Positions 8,801 to 23,264 of a stretch of 47,222 bases of DNA are shown piece after piece. This DNA comes from Sandaracinaceae bacterium. Lineage in GTDB: Bacteria > Myxococcota_A > Polyangia > Polyangiales > Sandaracinaceae. A program made the translations under genes and the position numbers. Where the stretch lies: NCBI GenBank assembly GCA_019694315.1, contig JAIBCE010000019.1, positions 1 through 47,222 on the forward strand. The letters are read 5' to 3'. Within the stretch, counting starts at the first letter, position 1, and each line of letters opens with the position of its first letter. The notes under the pieces are model-generated. The model saw only the letters and a list, made by a program, of their open reading frames with translations. It searched no databases and was not told the origin of the DNA.

Positions 8801-10048
8801 CGCACCGACCACGAGGCCCTCGGCGACGTCGATCTCGACCAGCGCCTTCGTGCTCCGCACCGACACGTGGAAGGGACCGACGAGGCCCGCGAGCGCACGG
8901 ATGAGGCGGCTCGGGCCCGTGGCCTCGAGCCGCGTCTCGAAGGCGCGCTCCTTCTCGGCGCGCTCGCGGAGCACGCGGTCGGGCACCACGAGCGGACCGA
9001 TCTGCTCGGCCAGGCGCCCCACGTCGGGCGCCCCCTCGGGGCTCGGCCAGAGCTCGTCCCACGGCACGACGAGCAGCGAGGCCCAGCGCAGGCGGTGATC
9101 GGCGCGGATGCGGCGCACGACCTCGAAGCCCGCGCCCTCCATGCCCTGCGTGTCGACGAGCACCACGTCGGGGTCGAGCGCGCGCGCTCGCTCGATGCCC
9201 GCGCCTCCCGCGTCCGCCACCGCCACCGTGGCCTTGCGGGCGCGGAGCTCCTGCGCGAGGGCATCGGCGCGCGAGGGATCGCTGTCGATCACGAGCACGC
9301 GCAGGCCCTCGAAGATGCGCGTGTCGACGGTGCCATCGACGTCCTCGCCGTCGAGGAGCGCGACCGCGCCGCCGGGGCCCTGGTGGAGCTCGTAGACCAA
9401 AGGCTCGGCGCGAGACACGAGCGGCGCGAGCTTGCGGACGAATTCCTCGACGGCCGCAGCGACCGGCCGTCCCGCGCCGAGCACGATGCGAAGCGGCGGA
9501 CCCTCTCGCGCGTCGCGCTGGGCGGGCTCCACGGAGAGGATGCCGTTGCGGAGCTCGCGACCGACGAGCTGCACGAGATCGTCGAGCGTCGCCTCGCCGA
9601 GCTCCTCGGGGCGCTGGCCGCGCTCACCCAGATCTCCGACCACCGCGGCGATCTGGGTGGCGATGGCGTCTGCGCTCGCGACGCGCGGGATCACCGCGAC
9701 GGCGCCGTGACGGAAGGCGCGCACCTTCGCGTCGAAGGCCTCGGGAGGTCCCAGCACGGCCACGGGCACGGACGCCGTCACTGCATCGCCCGCGAGCAGG
9801 TCGAGCGACACGCGGCCACCCTCCTGCGCCGCGTCGCCGAGCAGCACGATGAGATCGGGCGCCGTCATCTTCACGGCGTTGCGCAGCTCGCCGACGCTCT
9901 CCTCCACGAAGAGACCGTGTCGATCGAGAGCGACGCGCAAGGCCGCATCGAGCGGCTCGCCACGCCCGACGAGCAGCACCGTCGGTCGATTCTCGGACGC
10001 CGAGGACACCGGTGGGGGATGGTCGCCGATCCCGGCCGACGACGACAA
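5825..10048 (-). CDS. Modular REC/DUF4388-like membrane protein with repeat linker and C-terminal TPR domain
   Basis: 1407 residues. Order: receiver-like domain 1 (about 22-135, degenerate phospho-acceptor region), DUF4388/PATAN-like module (about 150-235), receiver domain 2 (about 255-365, with DSD acidic pair and the acceptor-type VLVDTQG), second DUF4388-like module (about 375-485), a Pro/Ala-rich low-complexity region including nine or ten GASQ repeats, one membrane helix ([20 protein letters not shown], about 1130-1155), a long Thr-Gln-Thr-Gly repeat stalk, and two or three TPRs (about 1310-1407). Arginines before the helix suggest the receiver part is cytosolic and the TPRs periplasmic. 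The start is a TTG; an in-frame TGA lies 8 codons upstream, which limits alternatives, and no good ribosome site is seen. It may link a cytosolic signal to a periplasmic TPR partner; this is inference. Confidence 0.75.
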   Translation of the reverse strand: MSSSAGIGDHPPPVSSASENRPTVLLVGRGEPLDAALRVALDRHGLFVEESVGELRNAVKMTAPDLIVLLGDAAQEGGRVSLDLLAGDAVTASVPVAVLGPPEAFDAKVRAFRHGAVAVIPRVASADAIATQIAAVVGDLGERGQRPEELGEATLDDLVQLVGRELRNGILSVEPAQRDAREGPPLRIVLGAGRPVAAAVEEFVRKLAPLVSRAEPLVYELHQGPGGAVALLDGEDVDGTVDTRIFEGLRVLVIDSDPSRADALAQELRARKATVAVADAGGAGIERARALDPDVVLVDTQGMEGAGFEVVRRIRADHRLRWASLLVVPWDELWPSPEGAPDVGRLAEQIGPLVVPDRVLRERAEKERAFETRLEATGPSRLIRALAGLVGPFHVSVRSTKALVEIDVAEGLVVGATGATAKGERLEGARALAALLALGAGRARVEHRSHATTANLMVPVDQALALADREGSPVPATIPPPPGGELPETRGEERRSDRSGPYRSLGPPATRAQPQVGRVVARDLRWTESSMESSWKDDPGPGGAAASRSGEGAEMGEERTKQIEIPSVPPGVAARPSLPAGIAGAVTEGSVMGPLPKPAAGARRSAFAMSPLADPKTTPAVPVARSAVVLPAVRGADPSGQGASQGASQGASQGASQGASQGASQGASQGASQGASQGASATATLGASHGPGDGSVHSDTTARPGEVKRPAAGRSGLFTDQPAARGAPSPAQGRTAAPSGAFSGTASSAGSRSSPGALPAVSRQPIVTPVAPMPAVQSVKAVKAPGTKTLLFGAQSTAGAPTASAPPVGTPHVGVPGVITTAAAPHAASPAAPPTPPAPETASARFPRTARTVQGIQGESSSKPTPVSPMPALMADPVVAPAASPRPPEAAPALEVSSPPPSGKGRDDGLPSALFGDDPDPTIEDDDSVRARRGIDDALPAALRDPSHPPDAKALDGLAAPRPFGGAIVDLPDPSGAPKLSAPKIGAGDFAPFADAPGTTETSAARPLVDLVAPPTAPAQLAAPPMPASAQLVPPTAAASAGPPMADPMNGAPPMPARATSGAAFAKTMMADAGTTAPFGPPVMEPASAPAAPPWTPPTPAVPSVPVVEPAPRRTAARTGAFIALGLGLLTLLGVGAVMGAHQLGLLSLPGTAGISPPPTTGSQTGTQTGTQTGTQAGTQTGTQTGTQTGTQTGTQAGTQAGTQAGTQTGTGTETGTGTETGTATGTETGTETETGTGTGTESGTETGTETGTQTGTGTGTETGTETGTETGTQTGTETGTETGTETGTPTGAEVAADDPAALVREAGDARDDATRERLYRRALELDPRNHYAMVGLAEVYLHRNQPSQAIPLIESAIRRRRGRAEFRVLLGDARQQAGDAAGAQAAWREALELDPDNRAAHQRLGE
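6195..6565 (-). repeat. Minisatellite encoding Thr-Gly-Thr-Gln repeats
   Basis: In-frame tandem repeats inside the REC/TPR gene. About 6420-6565 consists of near-perfect 12-bp units (coding strand GGCACTCAGACT, giving Gly-Thr-Gln-Thr). About 6195-6420 is an older, degenerate version with Glu and Gly-Thr units. It encodes the flexible stalk between the membrane helix and the TPRs. Confidence 0.9.
8009..8130 (-). repeat. 12-bp minisatellite encoding Gly-Ala-Ser-Gln repeats
   Basis: About ten 12-bp units (plus strand ACTGGCACCCTG) inside the same gene, read from the opposite strand as Gly-Ala-Ser-Gln. The plus-strand unit differs by two bases from the coding-strand unit of the array at 6420-6565 (ACTGGCACTCAG), so the two arrays look like one repeat family in inverted orientation. 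Confidence 0.9.
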
Positions 10049-10149
10049 GGAACTCGGCGCCGTTGACCCTCACCGAGCGGTCGTGGTGCGATGAGACGGT
10101 GGCGTGATCGGACGCCCGCTCTTTTTCGCGCCCGCAGAGGAGGAACCGC

Positions 10150-16161
<6,012 letters not shown>

Positions 16162-16201
16162 AGACGACGCAGGTCCACACGACGCGACGCGACGGCCGCG
16201 G

Positions 16202-16207
16202 TAGCAT
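16202..16207 (+). promoter_or_regulatory. Candidate -10 box (TAGCAT), leaderless-type
   Basis: TAGCAT lies exactly 6 nt before the ATG at 16214, and no ribosome site is visible before that ATG. This fits a leaderless mRNA and would let the FG-GAP lipoprotein gene be transcribed separately from the MopE-type gene ending 52 bp upstream. Confidence 0.4.
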
Positions 16208-16213
16208 CGCGGC

Positions 16214-18196
16214 ATGCGCGTTACGTCGTCCTTGATCCTCGCTTCGAGCTCCACGCTCGTCCTTCTCTCGGGCTGCCCCGAGACTCCCGTCGATCCGTGC
16301 GCAGGCGTCACCTGCGCGACCGGCAGCACCTGCGAGATGGGCACGTGCGTGGTGACGCCGGTCTGCAACCCCACGCAGCCTCGCTGGGCCCCCGGCACCC
16401 TCGCCTTCACCGAGGAGACCAGCGCCTGGGGCCTCGACGGAGTCGAGGGCGTGCGCCTCTCGGCGATCGACTACGACGCAGACGGCTGGACCGATCTCTT
16501 CGTGCGTCGCGGCTCGGGCGCCGACGACTACGGCGCGATGCGCTCCATCTGGCTCATGCGCAACCGTGGCGACGGCACCTTCGAAGACGTCACCGAGGCG
16601 TCGGGGATCGTCGCGCGTCGCTCCGGCGATCCCGGCGGACGCCCCGTGGACGTCCACGCGTGGGGCGACGTCGACAACGACGGAGACCTCGACGTGTACC
16701 TCGGCGTGAGCACGGTCGACCTCACGATGACCGGCGGCGAGACCAGCGAGATCATGCTCCAGAACGCCGACCACACGTTCAGCCACATCGACGAGGCGAG
16801 CGAGGTGCGACTGGCCGGCCTCACCGACAGCGTCGCGGGCGCGAGCTTCGTCGACTACGACCTCGACGGCGACCTGGATCTCTGGACGCCGCACCACGGA
16901 TACGCGAATTCCTCAGGGAATTTCGTGTTCCGTCCCGCGCACTTCTACCAGAACGAGGGTGGCGCGCTCTTCGTGGAGCGCACGAGCGACGTGGGGCTCA
17001 CCACGCGCGGCTGGAGCAACCTCGACGACATCAACAACGCGCTCGCGCACGCCCGCGCATGGTCGGCCAACGCGTGCGACCTCAACGACGACGGTCTGCC
17101 CGAGCTGCTCGCGGCCTCGTACGGACGCGCGCCCAACCACCTCTGGCGTGCCACGGGCGCCGCCGGCGCGGTGAGCTTCGAGAACGCCTCGGTCGCCTCG
17201 GGCTACGCCTACGACGACGACCTGGTCTGGCAGGACGACCAGTTCGCGCGCTGCTACTGCGCGGCGAACCCGATGGCCGAGGACTGCGCGGGCGTGCCTC
17301 CGTCGATGCTCGACTGCAGCTCGATCAACTGGGATCACGACACCGGCCGTCAGCCCTTCCGCCTCGGCGGCAACAGCGGCGCCACGATGTGCGGCGACGT
17401 CGACAACGACGGCGACATCGATCTCCTCACGAGCGAGATCGCGCACTGGTGGGCGGGCCAGGGCTCCGATCACGCGGAGCTCATGGTCAACACGGGCGTG
17501 AGCGAGATCGTCTTCGATCGCCCGGGCCGCGACTCGATGGGCATCGCGATCCCGCACGACGATCCGGGCGGCTGGAACGAAGGCATCATGACCGGCGCGA
17601 TCTTCGACTTCGACGCCGACGGCTGGGCCGACCTCTACTTCGGCATGAGCGACTACCCCGGCAACCACGGCGTGCTCTTCCACCAGGACAGCGCCCTCCA
17701 GTTCACCGAGGTGCCGCGCGAGGAGGGCATCGATCACCACCGGAGCCACGGCATCGCAGTGGCCGACTTCGATCGCGACGGCGATCTCGACGTGGTGGTG
17801 GGCCACTCGCGCGCGCGCTGCGGCACCCCCGACGACTGCTACCCCACGATGCAGGTGCGCCTCTTCGAGAACCAGCTCGGCGCGAACTTCGTCTCGCTGC
17901 GCCTGGAGGGCACGACCGCCAACCGCAGCGCGATCGGCGCGCGCGTCACCGTCTCCGCGGGAGGCGTCACGCAGACGCACGACGTGGAGGGCGGACACGG
18001 CCACTACGGCGCGCAAGACGATCTCGTGCAGCACTTCGGCCTCGGCACCGCGTGCGAGGCCGAGGTGACGATCCGCTGGCCGAACAGCACGCTCGAGACG
18101 CAGAGCGTCCACCTCGTCGCGGGCCACCGCTATCGCGTGGTGCAGGGCATGCCGCCCGCGCTCGACGATCCGCCAGCCCCGAGCGTGATGCCCTGA
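16214..18196 (+). CDS. CRTAC1-type lipoprotein with FG-GAP/VCBS repeats and ASPIC/UnbV domain
   Basis: 660 residues. The signal peptide ends in lipobox LLSGC (Cys about 20), followed by a short Cys-rich CAGVTCATGSTC segment. The body holds several FG-GAP/VCBS repeats with the Ca-binding type motif DxDxDGxxDL (DYDADGWTDL, DVDNDGDLDV, DYDLDGDLDL, DVDNDGDIDL, DFDADGWADL, DFDRDGDLDV), which fold as a beta-propeller. The last 100 or so residues match the ASPIC/UnbV domain (NRSAIGARV, GHYGAQDD, FGLG, then IRWPNS). Such proteins are secreted and bind calcium; no enzyme activity is established. It lies just after the MopE-type gene on the same strand and ends at a strong terminator, so both probably contribute to the cell surface. 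Confidence 0.85.
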   Translation: MRVTSSLILASSSTLVLLSGCPETPVDPCAGVTCATGSTCEMGTCVVTPVCNPTQPRWAPGTLAFTEETSAWGLDGVEGVRLSAIDYDADGWTDLFVRRGSGADDYGAMRSIWLMRNRGDGTFEDVTEASGIVARRSGDPGGRPVDVHAWGDVDNDGDLDVYLGVSTVDLTMTGGETSEIMLQNADHTFSHIDEASEVRLAGLTDSVAGASFVDYDLDGDLDLWTPHHGYANSSGNFVFRPAHFYQNEGGALFVERTSDVGLTTRGWSNLDDINNALAHARAWSANACDLNDDGLPELLAASYGRAPNHLWRATGAAGAVSFENASVASGYAYDDDLVWQDDQFARCYCAANPMAEDCAGVPPSMLDCSSINWDHDTGRQPFRLGGNSGATMCGDVDNDGDIDLLTSEIAHWWAGQGSDHAELMVNTGVSEIVFDRPGRDSMGIAIPHDDPGGWNEGIMTGAIFDFDADGWADLYFGMSDYPGNHGVLFHQDSALQFTEVPREEGIDHHRSHGIAVADFDRDGDLDVVVGHSRARCGTPDDCYPTMQVRLFENQLGANFVSLRLEGTTANRSAIGARVTVSAGGVTQTHDVEGGHGHYGAQDDLVQHFGLGTACEAEVTIRWPNSTLETQSVHLVAGHRYRVVQGMPPALDDPPAPSVMP

Positions 18197-18223
18197 CGGC
18201 ACGTCTTCCGTTCGAACACGCGA

Positions 18224-18247
18224 AACGCCCTCTTCGGAGGGCGTTTT
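18224..18247. terminator. Intrinsic terminator, probably bidirectional
   Basis: A 9-bp perfect stem AACGCCCTC / GAGGGCGTT closes a TTCG tetraloop and is followed by TTTT. A run of A on the other side gives T residues on the opposite strand. It sits between the convergent FG-GAP lipoprotein gene and the TPR-like gene and could end both transcripts. Confidence 0.85.
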
Positions 18248-18280
18248 CGCGTTCGCGGCCTCCCCTTCACGCGCCTCCGC

Positions 18281-19390
18281 TCACCCCGCGGTCACGGCCG
18301 CGTGGAGGGCGCGCCACGTCTCGAAGGTGCGCAGCCGATGAAGGAGCGGCTGCGCGTCGGGGCCCGCTCCGCGCTCGGCGAAGGTCCGCGCGATCGAGGG
18401 CTGGGCCTTCACGAGCGCTGCGGCTCGCGCGCGCGCGCCGACCGCGTCGCCGCATCGCTCTGCCACCACCGCAGCGGCGATGCGTGCGTGGGTGTCGAGG
18501 CCGGGGCCGAGGAACGGCGTGTCGAGCTGCGCGAGCAGCATGCCGAGCTCGCCGAGCTCGTCGAGCGCGACCGCGCGCGCGAGGTAGTCGCGCCAGTCCT
18601 GGTGAGGCAGCGCCGCGAGCGCGCGCATCGTCTCGTCGCGACGGGCGGGATCGGCCTTCGCGAGGCGCACGAGCACGAGGGCGCGGAGCGCTGCCGCGTC
18701 GGGCTCGTCGGGGTGCGCCGCGAGGATCGCGTCGAGGCGCGCGAGCGCGTCGTCGAGGGCGCCGTTGCGCGCGACCACCACCGCCGCGACCACCGGCGCG
18801 CGGCGCGAGCCCTCCGCGCCGGCCGCTTCGAGCCTCGCGAGGATGCGCTCACGGTCTCGGTCGTCCCGCGCATCGAGCGCCGAGAACGGCACACGCGTCC
18901 GCTCGAGATCGACGGGCCGCGTCCCGAACGCATCCTGCGCGAGGCCCGAGAGGGCCCGCACCTCGTCGAGCGCGAGGGAGCGCGTCTCGGTCGTGCCGAG
19001 GCCCGCCTGGAAGATCTCGGCGCGCAGCGAGGCCGCGAGGGAACGATCTTCGACGCCGACCTCCACGCGAATTCCGTTGAATTCGTGGGCGATCCGGAAC
19101 CAACGGGGGTCGCCTGACGCGCCCGCCTCGTGCGCGAGATCGCGGCAGGCCTGGATCTCGTCGTCACGCGTCTGCTGGACGTACCACTCGCGCTCGATCC
19201 TCAGGCCCGTGCCCTCGGCGCCGAGCCAGATCACCTGTCGGTCGCCCGTGGTCCGATCGCTCGCGACCTTCGTCAGGTCGAGCGCGCGCTCCGGGAAGAG
19301 CCGAGCGAAGAGGCGCAGCGCCACCGCCCCGCCGGCCACGGGGCCGGAGAGGCTCAGCGCCAAGGCCGGTTCCCGTTTCGAGTCGGTCAT
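18281..19390 (-). CDS. Cytosolic protein of unknown function with TPR-like C-terminal half
   Basis: 369 residues, no signal peptide or clear membrane segment. The N-terminal 160 residues are mixed alpha/beta (GTGLRIEREWYVQQ, FNGIRVEVGVED). The rest is helical, with TPR-like repeats (NGALDDALARLDAILAAHPDEPDAAALRALVLVRLAKAD, later DYLARAVALDELGELG). The ATG start has GAGGGA 5 nt upstream. It stands alone between a terminator and the TonB-C-like lipoprotein gene 39 bp upstream, and may be the last gene of that minus-strand group. No family recognised. Confidence 0.65.
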   Translation of the reverse strand: MTDSKREPALALSLSGPVAGGAVALRLFARLFPERALDLTKVASDRTTGDRQVIWLGAEGTGLRIEREWYVQQTRDDEIQACRDLAHEAGASGDPRWFRIAHEFNGIRVEVGVEDRSLAASLRAEIFQAGLGTTETRSLALDEVRALSGLAQDAFGTRPVDLERTRVPFSALDARDDRDRERILARLEAAGAEGSRRAPVVAAVVVARNGALDDALARLDAILAAHPDEPDAAALRALVLVRLAKADPARRDETMRALAALPHQDWRDYLARAVALDELGELGMLLAQLDTPFLGPGLDTHARIAAAVVAERCGDAVGARARAAALVKAQPSIARTFAERGAGPDAQPLLHRLRTFETWRALHAAVTAG

Positions 19391-19429
19391 GGGGTCCCTC
19401 GACTGGATTCGTCGCGGCCGAGCGCGTCG

Positions 19430-19942
19430 TCACGGATGGCTGCGGAGGCGCAGCCGCACGCTGCTGCGATCGTCGAGGCCCGCCGGCGGCTCGGGCATCG
19501 TCTCGTGCGCGTCGATCAGCGCGACGAGCCCGCGACGGATCGAGGCGTCGAAGTCCGCGTTGCCGCTCTCGCGCAGCACGTGGAAGCCGGTCGCGAGGCG
19601 CGTGCTCGGATCGATCTCGATCTCGATGCTCGACTCGAGCACGACCGTGTCGGGCGCGCCGAGCGCGGCCGGCACCGACCAGTGACGGCGCACGATGGCC
19701 ATCGTGCGTCGCGCGTAGTCCGCGAGGTCCGCCGAAGGCCCGCTCGCGGCGCCCGCGCTGGCGCTCGTGCTGCTCGCCTCCGCCCCGCTCGTGTGGCTCG
19801 TGTCGCTCGCGTCGCTCGTGTCGCTCGCGCTCGGAGTGGGCTCGGCGCTCGCGGGCTCTGTGCGCGCGGGGCCCGACGACGAGGGGCCGCCGCAGGCGAC
19901 GAGACCGAGCGCGAGCACGAGCACGAGCACGCGCACGCTCAC
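19430..19942 (-). CDS. Small lipoprotein with TonB C-terminal-like domain
   Basis: 170 residues. The signal peptide is a run of Val/Leu ending in lipobox LVACG (Cys about 17). A Ser/Thr/Ala-rich linker with SDTSD-type repeats follows. The last 110 residues (DYARRTMAIVRRHWSVP, SIEIEIDPSTRLATGFHVLRESGNADFDASIRRGL) match the pattern of TonB C-terminal/TolA-like domains, where 'G...SG...FD.....L' is typical. The GTG start overlaps the stop of the upstream SRPBCC gene by 4 bases (GTGA), so the two are probably translationally coupled. It is likely in the periplasm; a real TonB would have a membrane anchor and no lipobox, so its partner is unknown. Confidence 0.7.
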   Translation of the reverse strand: MSVRVLVLVLALGLVACGGPSSSGPARTEPASAEPTPSASDTSDASDTSHTSGAEASSTSASAGAASGPSADLADYARRTMAIVRRHWSVPAALGAPDTVVLESSIEIEIDPSTRLATGFHVLRESGNADFDASIRRGLVALIDAHETMPEPPAGLDDRSSVRLRLRSHP

Positions 19943-20472
19943 GACTTCTTCTCGCGGAGCATGCGGGTGACCGCGTCGGCCGTGCTCGCGAGGTTCACGG
20001 TGATCTGCCGCGTCAGGTAGGTCTCGGCGGTGCGCACGAGCGGACGCGCGACGAGCTCGGGCAGGCTCGCGATCTTCTTGTACTCGATGGCCAGCTCGCC
20101 GTGCATCTCCACACGGGTGCGCTCGGCGCCGAGCGCGATGAGGAGGGTCTTGCCGCTGCACTGGACGGCCTCGGGGAAGAGGTGCGTGCGGATGGTCCAC
20201 TCCGAGCCCCACGTCTTCTCGCTCCAGATCGCGACGTCGTCCCAGCGGAGCACGCCCTCCGCGAGGAAGCTGCGGAGGCTCACGGGGATGTCTCCACCGG
20301 CCGTCCACACCTTGAAGTACTTCCGCACACCGGGCTCGATCTCCTCCTCGGATCGCACGTCGATCGAGCTCACGTTCGGCATGTACGGGACCGCGCGATG
20401 GAGCTCGTCTCGGTAGGCCCGGAACACGACGTCCTGCGGAAACGGCAGCACCGAGTCGGCGTCGAATTTCAC
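19939..20472 (-). CDS. SRPBCC (START-like) superfamily protein, DUF2505-like
   Basis: 177 residues. The sequence starts with FDADSVLPFPQDVVFRAYRDEL and runs on through beta-strand-like segments (RKYFKVWTAGGDIP, EKTWGSEWTIRTHLFPEAVQCSGKTLL, TRVEMHGELAIEYKK) to a long C-terminal helix, the helix-grip layout of START/SRPBCC ligand-binding proteins. No signal peptide. The GTG at 20472 is the first start that gives a family-like N-terminus; the open frame upstream has no conserved look. It overlaps the lipoprotein gene downstream and is divergent from the gene at 20545. The ligand is unknown. Confidence 0.7.
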   Translation of the reverse strand: MKFDADSVLPFPQDVVFRAYRDELHRAVPYMPNVSSIDVRSEEEIEPGVRKYFKVWTAGGDIPVSLRSFLAEGVLRWDDVAIWSEKTWGSEWTIRTHLFPEAVQCSGKTLLIALGAERTRVEMHGELAIEYKKIASLPELVARPLVRTAETYLTRQITVNLASTADAVTRMLREKKS

Positions 20473-20544
20473 GGACCCGGTTGTCGCACCGTCCGCACGA
20501 CGCGCAAGGCTCGCCCCTCGTCGGCTCGCCCGAGCGCTTCTGCT

Positions 20545-21228
20545 ATGCTCGTCCGTCGGCGGGTCTTGAGCGAGCGCGAACGACATACGTCGGCGGACAG
20601 CCGATCCCCCGAAGACGCGAAGTCCTCGGGCGTGGTGGCCGTCCCCGCCGTGACGACACACTCGATCCGAGGCTTCGTCGCGGTGCTGAAGGAGCTCGGC
20701 CACTGGCCAGCCGTGCGCGCGGAGGTGCTCCGCCGCGATCCGTTCGCGAGCCACTGGATCGACAGCGTCGCCGACGGAACGTGGTGTCCGCTCGATCGAG
20801 GCGGGCTGCTCGTGGAGGCGGCGCGCGGGCTGCTCGGCGACGACGCGATCCGCGATCTGGGCTCGCGACGCTTCGCGCGCGCGATGGACACGGGCGTGCT
20901 CGCGCCGATGCTGCGGAGCTGGGCGCGCTCGGTGGCGCCCGACACCACGACGCTCGTGAAGCTCACGCCGCACCTCTGGCGCGCGGCCTCTCAAGGCCTC
21001 GGCGAGATGAAGGTGCTCGAGGTGCGCCCCGGCCAGGCGCGCCTGCGCTTCACGAGCGACCATCCCACGTTCCTCGCCTGCCACGCGTGGCACATCTTTC
21101 TCGAGGGCTTCGCGCTCGGCCTCGTCGCGCTCCGCCGTGGCGAGGCCACGCCCGTGGGCCCCGCCGATCGCGCCGCGATGAGGCGCGTGGACGATCACCT
21201 GGAGCTCGAGCTGACCTGGGCGGACTGA
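20545..21228 (+). CDS. Conserved myxobacterial-type protein, possibly DUF2378/TIGR02265-like
   Basis: About 227 residues from the ATG at 20545, which itself lies inside a TATGCT box; a GTG near 20635 (VAVPAVTTHSIRG) is an alternative that would make TATGCT the -10 element. The middle (LGSRRFARAMDTGVLAPMLRSWARSV) and the end (RLRFTSDHPTFLACHAWHIFLEGFALGL) recall the myxobacterial DUF2378 family of about 200-residue cytosolic proteins, but this rests on general resemblance only. Its stop codon abuts the stop of the convergent gene at 21229. Function unknown. Confidence 0.6.
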   Translation: MLVRRRVLSERERHTSADSRSPEDAKSSGVVAVPAVTTHSIRGFVAVLKELGHWPAVRAEVLRRDPFASHWIDSVADGTWCPLDRGGLLVEAARGLLGDDAIRDLGSRRFARAMDTGVLAPMLRSWARSVAPDTTTLVKLTPHLWRAASQGLGEMKVLEVRPGQARLRFTSDHPTFLACHAWHIFLEGFALGLVALRRGEATPVGPADRAAMRRVDDHLELELTWAD

Positions 21229-21732
21229 TCAGGCGTCGTCGAAGGGGCTCGCGTGCTGGCCTTCGCCACCCACCGCGTCGATCTCGCGACGGCGCCATCG
21301 CAGCGCGCGCACCTTGGGATGCGAGCGCAGCGCGCCATCGACGGCGCGGAGCACCTTGCGCGTTCCCTCGCCGTCGACGGGCGGTCCGAGGATCGGCGTC
21401 TCGCTGCTCAGACCGTTCACGAAGAGCGAGGTCTCGCCGTACACGTAGAGGTCGATCTGGAAGCGCGCCGTCCCGTACGTGCACTCCACGTAGCAGCCCT
21501 CCCGATCCCAGCGCCACGGCGTGGTCTCCACGCTCGCGTCCTCGAGCGCCTTGGCGATCGCGTCCATGAGGCTCGCTGGGTCACCCGCCTCGTACGTGAA
21601 CCGCGCCACCGACCGCAGGCCCACCGGGTCGGGCGACGGAGGCTTGCGAGGGGCGAGGCGCTTGGCCACGTGCAGCATCGCGACGAGCGCCGCCATGAAG
21701 AACAGCGGGAGCAGCAGCATGAACCAGGACAT
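21229..21732 (-). CDS. Membrane-anchored protein of unknown function
   Basis: 167 residues from the ATG at 21732; an in-frame GTG at 21759 is a less likely start. Residues 2-22 (SWFMLLLPLFFMAALVAMLHV) are one membrane helix, followed by a basic stretch (AKRLAPRK). The remaining 135 residues are soluble, with a DREGCYVECTYGTARFQIDLYVYGE beta-rich core. The positive charges after the helix suggest the soluble part stays in the cytosol. It may be co-transcribed with the small gene ending at 21793, 60 bp upstream. No family recognised. Confidence 0.6.
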   Translation of the reverse strand: MSWFMLLLPLFFMAALVAMLHVAKRLAPRKPPSPDPVGLRSVARFTYEAGDPASLMDAIAKALEDASVETTPWRWDREGCYVECTYGTARFQIDLYVYGETSLFVNGLSSETPILGPPVDGEGTRKVLRAVDGALRSHPKVRALRWRRREIDAVGGEGQHASPFDDA

Positions 21733-21792
21733 CGACGGATGGTTCGCTGGCGCGACCACGCGAGCAACCGCCCTCTCGGACGGTGCGCGTGG

Positions 21793-22059
21793 TCAGTCGT
21801 CGGTCTCGGCCACGGCCAGCGCGGCCCACGCGCGACGCGCAGACGCGTAGAGAAGCCGCGCGAGCTTCTCGTGCGCCTCGAGGCTCGGCGCCGGGCCACC
21901 GACGGCGAGCACGCTCACGCGCGTACGTGCCTCGGACATGGTGCCGGGCCAACCGCCCGACACCGTCCGGCCCTCCCCGCGGAGGCTCGAAGCCGCCTCG
22001 AGCGCCCAGCCCTCGCCACTGGCGAGCGCCAGACGCTCCAGGCGATCTTCCTTGGTCAC
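21793..22059 (-). CDS. Small conserved-looking protein coupled to the RRM gene
   Basis: 88 residues. The frame is open further upstream through the glycine-rich tail of the RRM gene, but a GTG at 22059, just one base after the RRM stop codon, is the sensible start (TKEDRLERLALASGEGW). The product is helical with a final Asp-Asp and no signal peptide. The tight spacing predicts translation re-initiation after the RRM protein, so the two may act together, possibly in RNA handling. Function unknown. Confidence 0.5.
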   Translation of the reverse strand: MTKEDRLERLALASGEGWALEAASSLRGEGRTVSGGWPGTMSEARTRVSVLAVGGPAPSLEAHEKLARLLYASARRAWAALAVAETDD

Positions 22060-22060
22060 C

Positions 22061-22360
22061 TCACCACCGGGGGCGGCGCGCGCCACCACCACCACCGCCG
22101 CCACCGCCGCCGCCGCCCTCGCGGGCCACGGCCTCGTTGACGCGCAGCGCGCGGCCATCGAGCTGCGAGCCATCGAGGCGCGCGATCGCGTCGCGGGCGC
22201 CCTTGTCGTCGTTCATCGTCACGAAGCCGAAGCCGCGCGAACGGCCGGTCTCGCGGTCCTGCATGATCTTCACGTCGTTCACGTCGCCGAACGCCGCGAA
22301 GGCGTTGCGGAGGCCGTCTTCGGTGGTGTGGAAGCTGAGGTTGCCCACGTACAGTCGCAT
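22061..22360 (-). CDS. RNA-recognition-motif (RRM) RNA-binding protein, glycine-rich tail
   Basis: 99 residues. A single RRM covers residues 1-78: RNP2 is LYVGNL (3-8) and RNP1 is RGFGFVTM (about 42-49), both intact including the aromatic RNA-contact residues. A run of about 12 glycines and an RRPRW end follow. This is the classic small bacterial/cyanobacterial Rbp layout; such proteins bind single-stranded RNA and are often linked to cold or stress responses. The ATG at 22360 directly precedes RNP2, as expected. It is the first gene of a unit with the 88-residue protein. The long 230-bp gap upstream leaves room for a structured leader. Confidence 0.92.
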   Translation of the reverse strand: MRLYVGNLSFHTTEDGLRNAFAAFGDVNDVKIMQDRETGRSRGFGFVTMNDDKGARDAIARLDGSQLDGRALRVNEAVAREGGGGGGGGGGGGARRPRW

Positions 22361-22590
22361 GTCGTCACTCGTCTCTCTGGGCTCGCGACGCGCTCGCGCG
22401 CGTCACTCCGGTTGCTCACAGTCGTCGAGCCACGATCCGCTGCGAGTGATGGCTCGCGCCATCGCGTGTTCGCCGACGGAGAGACGTTCGTGGAGCGCCG
22501 CGTTTCGCCGCAGTCGATCCGCTCACGAGTGACCGAGAACGTACGGGGCGCGCCTTATCACGTCGCCGCGAAATGCAAAGCCGCGCGCCG
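22361..22590 (-). other. Leader/promoter region of the RRM gene
   Basis: 230 bp without a gene. It contains a small perfect inverted repeat GATGGC-TCGC-GCCATC (22448-22463). A possible -10-like GATAAG is read on the minus strand near 22552-22557, which would give a leader of almost 190 nt. No convincing -35 box is seen, so this is only a possibility. Confidence 0.3.
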
Positions 22591-22989
22591 TCAGGCCGCT
22601 CCGGAGGCGCGTCGCAGCGTGGCGCGGTGCTCCACGGCGTAGCGCAGCAGGTTCTCGAAGGTGCTCTGGATCTCGCCCGGATCGAGCGACTCGGTGGGCA
22701 GCTCCACCGAGAGCACGATGTCGCCGTCCTCGTCGGCCGAGAAGCGCGCCTGGTAGAGGTCGCGGTTCTGCCGGAGGAGCCAGCGCACGAGCTCGAAGGA
22801 ATTGTCGCCCTTGGTCCCGAGGAACGGCACCACCGAGGCGACGAGCCAGTGATCGCTCAGCCGCACGTACACGTGGAGCTCGCCCTCGCGCGACTTGTGA
22901 TCGCAGCGATAGGTGTGGGCGTCGTGGCGTCGATGCGGCCAGCCGAGCGCGTCGAGCTGCTTGCCGAGCTGTTCGAAGGTGAGGCTCAT
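22591..22989 (-). CDS. YbjN / type III chaperone-fold domain protein
   Basis: 132 residues. The sequence (LTFEQLGKQLDALGW at the start, then YRCDHKSREGELHVYVRLSDHWLVASV, DNSFELVRWLLRQNRDLYQARFSADEDGDIVLSVELP, and a C-terminal helix) matches the beta-strand and helix order of the YbjN/CesT-like fold, which binds unfolded or partner proteins. The frame is open far upstream, but the ATG at 22989 lies 2 bp after the stop of the 76-residue gene, showing an operon. It is not next to secretion genes, so a role as a secretion chaperone is not implied. Confidence 0.7.
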   Translation of the reverse strand: MSLTFEQLGKQLDALGWPHRRHDAHTYRCDHKSREGELHVYVRLSDHWLVASVVPFLGTKGDNSFELVRWLLRQNRDLYQARFSADEDGDIVLSVELPTESLDPGEIQSTFENLLRYAVEHRATLRRASGAA

Positions 22990-22991
22990 CG

Positions 22992-23222
22992 TCAGAGGAT
23001 CTCGAACGTCTTCACGCGCGCGGCCTGACCGATCATGCCGATCGACACGTCGGCGCCGCGGGTGTCGAGCACCACCTTGGCGCGCACGCCGGGGCGCAGC
23101 TCGCGCGGCGGATCGAGCAGCTCGAAGCTCTCGCCCGCGTCCGTCACGAGCGCGAGCAGCCCGCCCTCGAGGCCGATCTTCTGGATGGTGCCGGTCTTCT
23201 GGTGAGTGGCCGTCTTGGTCAT
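22992..23222 (-). CDS. Small protein of unknown function, OB-like
   Basis: 76 residues. The ATG at 23222 gives MTKTATHQKTGTIQKIGLEG; the product is rich in beta-strand patterns (GLLALVTDAGESFELL, GVRAKVVLDTRG, AARVKTFEIL) and could be a small OB/SH3-like barrel. It ends 2 bp before the YbjN-like gene and follows the hotdog gene by 42 bp, so the three likely form one transcript. No family recognised. Confidence 0.6.
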   Translation of the reverse strand: MTKTATHQKTGTIQKIGLEGGLLALVTDAGESFELLDPPRELRPGVRAKVVLDTRGADVSIGMIGQAARVKTFEIL

Positions 23223-23264
23223 GCGGGTCTCGCTCGTGGGGTGCGCGGCTCGGACCCGCGCGGG

